DNA from: CAZJKE01 sp964546585
GTDB taxonomy: Bacteria > Planctomycetota > Phycisphaerae > Phycisphaerales > SM1A02
DNA: 11,993 bases
Direction: 5' to 3'
Assembly (NCBI GenBank): GCA_964546585.1
Contig: CAZJKE010000047.1
Location: 1 to 11,993, forward strand
Below the pieces are notes generated by a model. The model had not been told where the DNA came from. It did not search any database and was given only the letters and a program-made list of their open reading frames with translations. Position numbers and translations under genes: made by a program. Below are positions 6,867 through 11,993 of this stretch, piece by piece; position 1 is the first letter of the stretch; each line of letters opens with the position of its first letter.

Positions 6867-8318
6867 ATGTACAAGTCCATCAAGACAGGTGCGTCCAGGA
6901 GAGCGGTTTCGGTCTTCGGCGTCTGGGAGGGGACGAAGTCGGTGCCGCGTGGGCTGGGTGAAGAGAGCGACGAGGTTGGGGAACTGCTGCGGCGACCGGG
7001 GTTCAAGGGTAGCAGCGGACAACTGGTCGCCAATGACGACACCGTGTTGGTGGGTCTGGGAAAGCGAGGGGAACTCGATCGAGATTCGCTGCGGAACATT
7101 GGCTGTCTACTCGTCCGATCCCTCGATCGCATGTCGTTCAAGAACGCATCGATCGAACTCTCGCGAACGATCCCCCTCGGCGTCGCATCCGCGGAGGACA
7201 TTGGTCAGCTCGTGGCCGAAGGCGCCATGATCGGTAACTGGCGCGTCGACTTCTTCGATGGTGCGGCCACCAAGACCACGCCCGCCACGATGCACCTCCG
7301 GTTGACCAGCAGCGACAGGGGTGTGGTTCGTGGATTGAAGCTTGGTGTGTTGCTGGGAGACGCCGTGAATTACGCAAGGCGCATCGCCACAACGCCGCCC
7401 AACATCTGTAATCCGCAATGGGTCGCCAAGGAAAGTCGCCGGATGGCCCGCGGCGCGGGCCTTCGGTGCCGCGTGATCTCCTACATCGAGGCGAAGCGAC
7501 TCGGCATGGGTGGGCTTGTGAATGTCGGCAAGGGCTCGGATGCAAAGCCCTGCATGATCATCCTTGAGCACCGACCAAAACGGAGCGATCGAACGCTCTG
7601 TTTCGTCGGGAAGACAATAACCTACGACACCGGTGGGTACTCCCTCAAGGTCAACAATGGCATGAAGGGAATGAAGTACGACAAGAACGGTGGCATGGCT
7701 GTGCTCGGCGCAATGAAGGCGATTGCCGCATTGAACCCGCCCGTTCGGGTGGTTGGCGTACTCGCATGTGCCGAGAATATGGTCAGCGGCGACGCATACA
7801 GGCCGGACGACATCATCACGATGTACAACGGTGTTTCCGTCGAAGTCACAAATACCGATGCAGAAGGCCGGCTCGTGTTGGCCGACGCGCTTGCGTGGTC
7901 GTGTAAACAGATCAAGCCTGACGCAATCGTCGATCTTGCCACACTCACCGGTGGCGTGGTTGTGGCGCTGGGCTCCGCATCCGCCGGTCTCTGGTGCAGT
8001 GACAAGAAACTTCGCCGCGAAGTGTTTGCCGCCGCCGACCAGAGCGGTGAGCGGGCGTGGCGACTGCCGCTCTGGAAGGAACACCGGCAGCAGATGCGCT
8101 CAAAGCATGCTGACATCCTGAACTCGTCGGCATCGCGGGAGGCCCATCCGATCCAGGGGGCCGCGTTCCTGAGTTACTTTGTTGAAGATGACGTGCCGTG
8201 GGCACACATCGACATCGCGGGGGTCAGCGCAGTCGAAAGTGACAAGGGCATGTTCGTTACCGGCCCGACTGGTTGGGGGGTGCGGCTGTTGACGGCGCTG
8301 GCGGTCGAATCTCAATAG
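6867..8318 (+). CDS. Leucyl aminopeptidase, M17 family (PepA-like)
   Basis: The product is 483 residues, the normal size for M17 cytosolic aminopeptidases. These are hexameric two-metal enzymes that remove N-terminal amino acids from peptides. The C-terminal catalytic domain has the family signature NTDAEGRLVLADAL (7850-7891), which supplies the metal-binding Asp and Glu and the catalytic Arg. It also has VGKTITYDTGGYSLK with the metal-binding Lys and Asp and the catalytic Lys, and KYDKNGG with another metal Asp. NYARRIATTPPNICNP marks the domain junction. The active site appears complete. The frame is open far upstream, but only ATG 6867 avoids running through thiE. A weak TAGG at 6854-6857 is the only possible ribosome binding site. 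The promoter must lie within the start of the divergent thiE gene. The last 62 nt overlap rpiB. Confidence 0.94.
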   Translation: MYKSIKTGASRRAVSVFGVWEGTKSVPRGLGEESDEVGELLRRPGFKGSSGQLVANDDTVLVGLGKRGELDRDSLRNIGCLLVRSLDRMSFKNASIELSRTIPLGVASAEDIGQLVAEGAMIGNWRVDFFDGAATKTTPATMHLRLTSSDRGVVRGLKLGVLLGDAVNYARRIATTPPNICNPQWVAKESRRMARGAGLRCRVISYIEAKRLGMGGLVNVGKGSDAKPCMIILEHRPKRSDRTLCFVGKTITYDTGGYSLKVNNGMKGMKYDKNGGMAVLGAMKAIAALNPPVRVVGVLACAENMVSGDAYRPDDIITMYNGVSVEVTNTDAEGRLVLADALAWSCKQIKPDAIVDLATLTGGVVVALGSASAGLWCSDKKLRREVFAAADQSGERAWRLPLWKEHRQQMRSKHADILNSSASREAHPIQGAAFLSYFVEDDVPWAHIDIAGVSAVESDKGMFVTGPTGWGVRLLTALAVESQ

Positions 8319-8766
8319 CCGCCATCTTGTCGACGCGCCGCTGGTGACGACCGCCTTCGAAGTCGGTGGTCAACCATGTATCGACGATCTGCAGGAGCGT
8401 CGTCTTCTGCGAACCCTCCGCGGCGAGACACAACACGTTGGCATCGTTGTGGCGGCGACTCATCTCGGCGGCGTGGGCATCATGCGCAAGCGCAGCGCGA
8501 ACACCTTGAACTTTGTTGGCGGCCATCGACATGCCGATGCCCGAACCGCAGATCAAGATGCCGCGGTCGGCACGTCCGCCGGCAACCTCGTCGGACACTG
8601 CGAGTGCGGGGTCCGGGTAATCGATCGATTCGTCGCTGCCGGTCGCTGCCGGTCCGAACAGATGCACTGTCCACCCACCATGTTCAAGATGGGCTGCAAT
8701 GGAGCGCACAATGTCCCCCGCGCGGTGATCGGAGCCGATTGCGATAATTCCAGCGTCAGTTGGCAT
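8257..8766 (-). CDS. rpiB: Ribose-5-phosphate isomerase B
   Basis: This is a 169-residue cytosolic enzyme that interconverts ribose-5-phosphate and ribulose-5-phosphate in the pentose phosphate pathway. Key features are GSDHRAG (11-17), DYPDPA (49-54) and the active-site stretch ICGSGIGMSMAANK (72-85) with catalytic Cys73. MSRRHNDANVL (102-112) supplies the ring-opening His106, and Arg140 and Arg143 in GGRHQRRV are phosphate-binding candidates. The ATG at 8766-8764 has a strong AGGAGA at 8776-8781 on the minus strand and overlaps the end of the phosphatase gene by 11 nt. A longer TTG start at 8784 is less likely. The protein is longer than the usual 145-155 residues because of a Pro/Ala-rich tail (about 153-169). 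That tail is encoded antisense to the end of the aminopeptidase gene. Confidence 0.94.
   Translation of the reverse strand: MPTDAGIIAIGSDHRAGDIVRSIAAHLEHGGWTVHLFGPAATGSDESIDYPDPALAVSDEVAGGRADRGILICGSGIGMSMAANKVQGVRAALAHDAHAAEMSRRHNDANVLCLAAEGSQKTTLLQIVDTWLTTDFEGGRHQRRVDKMAAIEIRPPAPSTAAPPNQSGR
8632..8654. repeat. Short tandem repeat (10-bp unit) inside rpiB
   Basis: GTCGCTGCCG occurs twice in direct succession (8632-8641, 8642-8651) and is followed by GTC, the start of a third copy. It encodes part of the GPAATGSDES stretch of RpiB, between the second strand and the DYPDP motif, a surface loop that varies in length in the family. The 10-bp unit is not a multiple of three, so copy-number changes would shift the frame. 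Confidence 0.6.
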
Positions 8767-9217
8767 GTGGCATGATCTCCTCAAGCCGCTTTGGTATTAC
8801 CCCCTGCAAATGATCAACCAGCGCATCGTAGGCCGCCTGCCCACACCCCACCGGGTCAAGAATATCGCCAGTTGGATCAAGCAGTTCGATTCTCGTTCCC
8901 TCACCACCAGCCAGTGTCTCTGCTCGGTGCAGGTGTGATTGGGTCAAGCAGAGCACGATGTTTGCCCCGTCAACCAATTCCGCCGTGAGTGGTGTGCTGG
9001 TGCTGTCACAACTCATGTTGGCAGCAGAAAGCGCCTGAATAGCCTCCCGGGACGGTCTCTGGCCGCTGGAGGCGTGTGTTCCCGCCGACGCGGCCAGCCA
9101 GTCGCCGTGGCCCGAAACCCGGAGCCAATGGCCCGCGATGGCTTCCGCCATCGGGCTCCGGCAGGTGTTGCCCGTGCAGACAAAGAGGATGGTTCTGGGT
9201 GTCGAAGAAGGGGTCAT
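8756..9217 (-). CDS. Low-molecular-weight phosphatase, YwlE-like (possible protein-arginine phosphatase)
   Basis: This 153-residue protein has the LMW-PTP fold. The P-loop is CTGNTCRS (14-21), with nucleophile Cys14 and Arg20, and the general acid is Asp121 in GDILDPVG. Members dephosphorylate phosphotyrosine or, for Bacillus YwlE, phosphoarginine on proteins. Two details favour the YwlE branch. Thr18 in the P-loop corresponds to the Thr of YwlE that replaces the Ile of tyrosine phosphatases. The D-loop reads DPVG without the aromatic residues that stack on phosphotyrosine. Location next to rpiB also matches the ywlE-rpiB (ywlF) arrangement of Bacillus subtilis. An ArsC-type arsenate reductase is less likely because the extra redox cysteine pair is not evident. 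The chosen start is ATG 9217; a TTG at 9232 is an upstream alternative. No good ribosome binding site is visible. Confidence 0.87.
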   Translation of the reverse strand: MTPSSTPRTILFVCTGNTCRSPMAEAIAGHWLRVSGHGDWLAASAGTHASSGQRPSREAIQALSAANMSCDSTSTPLTAELVDGANIVLCLTQSHLHRAETLAGGEGTRIELLDPTGDILDPVGCGQAAYDALVDHLQGVIPKRLEEIMPHAN

Positions 9218-9267
9218 GCTTGCAGAACTCAACCATATCCTATTGAATGGTGGGTGGGAGTCGATCT

Positions 9268-9843
9268 GTGGATTTCATCCCTCAAGACGAGGTGGCCGAG
9301 TTGCTCGACGGATACGGCGTGCGGGCTATCGCTGACGGCGAAAGTCGGGTGCTTCTTGAAATGTCTGATGAGCACACCGCGGCACGGGCCTGCGTGCATG
9401 TTGATGGGGCGGATTGTGGGTGCGACCCGGAAGATTGCATGAGTACTGCCGTCTCCGAGGACGGTTTGATCGGGTCCGCCGAACACGCGCTGCATCGCCT
9501 CCACCAGGGGCAAACCGTGGTCGTTCCTGTCGGTAAGTGGCGGTCCGTGTTTGACGCGGTCGCATTCAGTCTCGCGGACGACGAGGCGTGGCAGGAGTTT
9601 GATGCAGCAGCAACCGTGGAATTGAACACACGCGATCCTTTGCTGTGTGATGCGAACGATACGGCGCTTCTCACAAGGTTCCTCCTGTCGCTCATGCGAG
9701 ATGGTGACCAGCCCGAGCAGGGGGTCTTCCTGATTCCCGCAGGCGCGCCGGTATTGGTGCACCTTCAACCGGGCGGGCCGATGCGATTCTGGTTCGGTGA
9801 CCAGGTACATGCCGATGAACTCGCGGAGGCTTTCGCGAACTGA
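9268..9843 (+). CDS. Unrecognised 191-residue protein with a cysteine cluster
   Basis: I do not recognise a family. The protein is acidic and soluble, with no signal peptide or membrane segment. A cysteine cluster, C42-x7-C50-x-C52-x4-C57, could bind a metal or form disulfides; no structure is implied. Secondary-structure appearance is mixed: a helix-like start (PQDEVAELLDGYG), a strand-rich middle (QTVVVPVGKW) and a C-terminal part (GVFLIPAGAPVLVHL, then MRFWFGD). GTG 9268 is preferred because GGGAG at 9256-9260 sits 7 nt before it. ATG 9247 in the same frame would add seven residues. The gene is the first of an apparent rightward operon ending with lptB, and 6 nt separate it from the next gene. 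Its coding reality is supported by the ribosome binding site, the length and the tight packing. Confidence 0.72.
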   Translation: MDFIPQDEVAELLDGYGVRAIADGESRVLLEMSDEHTAARACVHVDGADCGCDPEDCMSTAVSEDGLIGSAEHALHRLHQGQTVVVPVGKWRSVFDAVAFSLADDEAWQEFDAAATVELNTRDPLLCDANDTALLTRFLLSLMRDGDQPEQGVFLIPAGAPVLVHLQPGGPMRFWFGDQVHADELAEAFAN

Positions 9844-9849
9844 CATCAC

Positions 9850-10449
9850 ATGGCGCATTCAGAAACAGGGAACTGGTTCGAGGTCGAGCGCAGTGCGGCG
9901 ACCGCGGCAACAGCGGCGCGGCAGGCGGGGGAGTGGTCGTCTCTTGTGGATGCGCTTCGTCTGTTGATGGAAGCGAGGGACCACCTCGCAGCCGCTGCCA
10001 GAAACGGTCGCCGAGTCCAGATTCTGGAAGACGAGGAGTCGCTGGCCGTTGTGCAGGAGCCGGGCCGGTATCTCCTGCGGCCACCGCTGGTGGGACGAAG
10101 TGCAAAGGACCTCTCCCTGCGTGCGCGGGACAACGAAATACCCATGCTTATCCTCTGCCGCGAACCGACCACCCAACTCGCTCGGTGCCCGATTGTGTCG
10201 CTGGGAGAGGGTGTCACAGTTCGCATGCATGTCGACGAGCCATCCAACCCGGATAAGCCAACATGTCAATGGTTCGATGATGCCCTTGATCAACTTGGCC
10301 ATCACGCCATCGGCGGCGTCGATCCGGCCATGGCGCCTCTGCGTCTCCTTGATGCGATGATTATGCGTGTAGAGACCATTCCTCACCACAGCCCTCTCCA
10401 TGTTGCGGCGATCGAGGCTGCCAAGGCGGCGATGAACGGGGATGGGTAG
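9850..10449 (+). CDS. Unrecognised 199-residue soluble protein
   Basis: I cannot assign a family. The N-terminal third (about residues 10-55) is alanine-rich and probably helical (ATAATAARQAGEW, LVDALRLLMEARDHLAAA). The middle has strand-like pieces (VQILEDEESLAVVQ, IPMLILCREP, VTVRMHVDEP). The C-terminal third is helical (WFDDALDQLG, PLRLLDAMIM, LHVAAIEAAKAAM). No signal peptide, membrane segment or catalytic motif is evident. The ATG is 6 nt after the stop of the preceding gene and has no Shine-Dalgarno site, suggesting translational coupling; the pair may act together. The next gene begins 12 nt downstream. Confidence 0.72.
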   Translation: MAHSETGNWFEVERSAATAATAARQAGEWSSLVDALRLLMEARDHLAAAARNGRRVQILEDEESLAVVQEPGRYLLRPPLVGRSAKDLSLRARDNEIPMLILCREPTTQLARCPIVSLGEGVTVRMHVDEPSNPDKPTCQWFDDALDQLGHHAIGGVDPAMAPLRLLDAMIMRVETIPHHSPLHVAAIEAAKAAMNGDG

Positions 10450-10461
10450 GATGCCGCCCTC

Positions 10462-11247
10462 ATGACCATCAAGACAACGCTGGCGACGCGGTATTGGCTG
10501 AAGACCGTGATTATGGCGGTGGTGTGCCTCGGGCTTGGAGCATGGGGCGCCTGGGACTACTTTGTGTCCATTCCTCAGCGGCAGGCTGCGTTTCTGCAGG
10601 GCGAGGTGTGCCGCAGTGTCAAGGCCGGATTGGAGGCGCCGCCCGGGGGCGAGAATCGGCGGAGGGCGGTTGAGGATGTTTCAAACGCCATCGAAACTGC
10701 AGAAGTGGACGGAAGCGGGGATGAAATCCTCTTGTCCAAGAAGTGGATTGAGACACTTGAGTTGTTCAGAGAGGGATTGAGTGGACGCGACCGGGCGACC
10801 GTCGCCGAGGCGATGGCGGTCGCGACGCGCGGGGTGGATTTCCTGGGAGATGTCACTCCTCCGAGCAAGTTCGACCGCCCCGTCCAGATCGCCTTCATCC
10901 TGTGTTTCCCCTTCGGCATCTATTACTTCTGGGTGCTGTATGCAATGAGTGCCAAGGCGGGGAGATATTCGCTGGATGACGACGGCACGCTGCACGCGCC
11001 CGAGGGATCGTTTGGCAAAGATGCGGTGGTCGACATCGACATGGGACGCTGGTCGGCCCCGACGGGGAACGCTCGATCGACATGGCGTGCGACTGTTGTA
11101 GTGGACGGCGGCGCGAAGGTTGTGCTGGATGATTACATCTTCAAGAACATGTGCCTGATCATTGGCAACATTGCGCACAGGTTGTACCCCGATCAGTGGA
11201 CGCCCGATGCCAAGCGCGTCGAGTCTTCTGATTCTGGAGACAATTGA
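10462..11247 (+). CDS. Unrecognised two-helix membrane protein, upstream of lptB
   Basis: The product is 261 residues. There are two hydrophobic segments, at about 13-35 and 140-163. Between them lies a roughly 100-residue, charged, probably helical region (RRRAVEDVSNAIETAEVD; VAEAMAVATRGVDFLGDV). After the second helix comes a compact strand-rich domain (about 168-240: YSLDDDGTLHAP, WRATVVVDGGAKVVLDDYIF) ending in a helix. This order recalls bacterial PH-like domains that follow membrane helices, but that is only an impression. With a basic N-terminus inside, the inter-helix part would be periplasmic and the last domain cytoplasmic. AGGA at 10448-10451 is a possible ribosome binding site. 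The stop is 2 nt from the lptB ATG, so the two are very probably co-translated. It is not a recognisable LptC, which is single-pass with a periplasmic jellyroll. Confidence 0.78.
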   Translation: MTIKTTLATRYWLKTVIMAVVCLGLGAWGAWDYFVSIPQRQAAFLQGEVCRSVKAGLEAPPGGENRRRAVEDVSNAIETAEVDGSGDEILLSKKWIETLELFREGLSGRDRATVAEAMAVATRGVDFLGDVTPPSKFDRPVQIAFILCFPFGIYYFWVLYAMSAKAGRYSLDDDGTLHAPEGSFGKDAVVDIDMGRWSAPTGNARSTWRATVVVDGGAKVVLDDYIFKNMCLIIGNIAHRLYPDQWTPDAKRVESSDSGDN

Positions 11248-11249
11248 CC

Positions 11250-11984
11250 ATGCCGTTGTTGTCTGCGACCAAGCTCGTGAAGTCCTACTCCGGCCGACGC
11301 GTCGTTGATGAGGTGAGCCTGACGGTGGAGGCCGGTGAAATTGTCGGCCTGCTTGGACCGAATGGAGCGGGAAAGACCACATGCTTCCGAATGATCATCG
11401 GCATGATCACGCCAGAGGGCGGCCGTGTGTTGTTCGATGGCGAGGATGTGACATGGCTTCCCATGTATCAGCATGCGCGGCGTGGCATGGGGTACCTCGC
11501 GCAGGAGCCGAGTGTGTTCCGTGGTATGACCTGCGAGGGAAATCTGCTCGCCATTCTTGAGACGCTGTCAATTTCGAAGGCCGAGCAGCGAAAGAGGTGC
11601 GAGGGACTCTTGGCTCAGTTTCATCTGGAACACAAGCGGACGCATCTTGCCCGCACCTGTTCCGGTGGCGAGCGGCGGCGTCTGGAAATTGCCCGTTCGC
11701 TGATCATGCAGCCTCAGTTGATTCTGCTGGATGAGCCGTTTGCGGCGGTGGACCCGCATACGGTTGAGGATGTGCAGAGTGAGGTTCGAGGGCTGGCAGA
11801 TTCCGGCATCGCCATCCTTGTCACCGATCATGCAGTGCAGCAAACACTGAGGATCTGTGACCGCGCTTACATCATCGACGAGGGCAAGAACCTGCGAGAG
11901 GGTGACCCCAAGTCGATCATCAACGATCCGATCGTCCGCGAGCACTATCTCGCATCCACCTTCCGCGGCGACGAATTCGGTTGA
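11250..11984 (+). CDS. lptB: ABC transporter ATPase, LptB type
   Basis: The protein is 244 residues, the usual LptB size. LptB is the cytoplasmic ATPase that powers LPS extraction from the inner membrane with LptF and LptG. Motifs in order are: Walker A GPNGAGKTT (36-44), Q-loop GYLAQEPSVFR with Gln85, signature CSGGE (137-141), Walker B LILLDEP (157-163) with Glu162, and the switch His194 in VTDHAVQQTL. The QEPSVFR stretch, RRRLEIARSL and TDHAVQQTL are typical of LptB. The signature motif begins with Cys in place of the usual Leu. The start is ATG 11250 with GGAGA at 11236-11240; a TTG at 11244 overlapping the previous stop is less likely. No lptA, lptC or lptFG gene is in view, although the window ends 9 nt after the stop. 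Confidence 0.92.
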   Translation: MPLLSATKLVKSYSGRRVVDEVSLTVEAGEIVGLLGPNGAGKTTCFRMIIGMITPEGGRVLFDGEDVTWLPMYQHARRGMGYLAQEPSVFRGMTCEGNLLAILETLSISKAEQRKRCEGLLAQFHLEHKRTHLARTCSGGERRRLEIARSLIMQPQLILLDEPFAAVDPHTVEDVQSEVRGLADSGIAILVTDHAVQQTLRICDRAYIIDEGKNLREGDPKSIINDPIVREHYLASTFRGDEFG

Positions 11985-11993
11985 TCTCCCACC

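Noticed and set aside
7107..8084. 325-codon open frame on the minus strand
   Set aside because: It is antisense to the conserved catalytic domain of the M17 aminopeptidase and has no recognisable domain.
8756..9217. Arsenate reductase (ArsC, thioredoxin type)
   Set aside because: The fold and P-loop fit, but the extra redox cysteine pair of ArsC is not evident and no ars genes are near.
9218..9267. Divergent promoter pair between the phosphatase gene and the unknown operon
   Set aside because: TTGCAG at 9220-9225 and TATTGA at 9241-9246 could be read as -35 and -10, but the spacing is 15 and the match is poor, so no promoter is annotated.
10681..11382. 233-codon open frame on the minus strand
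   Set aside because: It runs antisense across the membrane protein gene and into lptB, both better supported.
1..11993. Defence system, CRISPR array, mobile element, tRNA or riboswitch
   Set aside because: No spaced direct repeats, transposase or integrase motifs, cloverleaf or THI-box-like leader were seen. Coding sequence fills nearly all of the window. The thiE leader is too short for a TPP riboswitch unless it lies inside the aminopeptidase gene.

Overview
The window is a densely packed bacterial chromosome segment. GC content looks to be roughly 60%, and intergenic gaps are short or absent. An LPS-exporter-type ATPase (LptB) points to a Gram-negative diderm. The fused ThiD2-ThiE protein, the weak or missing Shine-Dalgarno sites at several genes, and the mix of housekeeping and unrecognised genes fit Planctomycetota, perhaps a Phycisphaerae-type lineage. 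That placement is an inference from style and gene content; the window holds no rRNA or other marker gene. I found no tRNA, rRNA, CRISPR array, insertion sequence or phage gene.

Layout. (1) 1-240, minus: the N-terminal part of a small one-helix membrane protein that runs off the left edge. It is divergent from (2) 313-1269, plus: malate dehydrogenase. (3) 6841 down to 1289, minus: six closely spaced genes, in transcription order thiD2-thiE fusion, CPA1 Na+/H+ antiporter, PhnP-like metallo-beta-lactamase-fold hydrolase, ATP synthase gamma subunit (atpG), PduO-type cobalamin adenosyltransferase, and gap. The first junctions overlap or are tight (TGATG at thiE/antiporter, an overlap at antiporter/hydrolase, 19 nt before atpG, 5 nt before the adenosyltransferase). 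A GC-rich hairpin separates the adenosyltransferase gene from gap. (4) 6867-8318, plus: an M17 leucyl aminopeptidase, divergent from thiD2-thiE by about 25 nt. (5) 9217 down to 8257, minus: a YwlE-like low-molecular-weight phosphatase and rpiB, with rpiB overlapping the 3' end of the aminopeptidase gene by 62 nt. (6) 9268-11984, plus: two proteins I do not recognise, a two-helix membrane protein and lptB, apparently one operon.

Functionally most of this is central metabolism and energy (mdh, gap, rpiB, atpG, Na+/H+ exchange) and cofactor supply (thiamine, adenosylcobalamin). The unknown part is the three-gene block ahead of lptB. The usual lptC/lptA partners are absent there and three uncharacterised proteins, one of them membrane-anchored, take their place. 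That block and the stand-alone atpG are the most worthwhile points to follow. Nothing here looks like a defence system or a mobile island.
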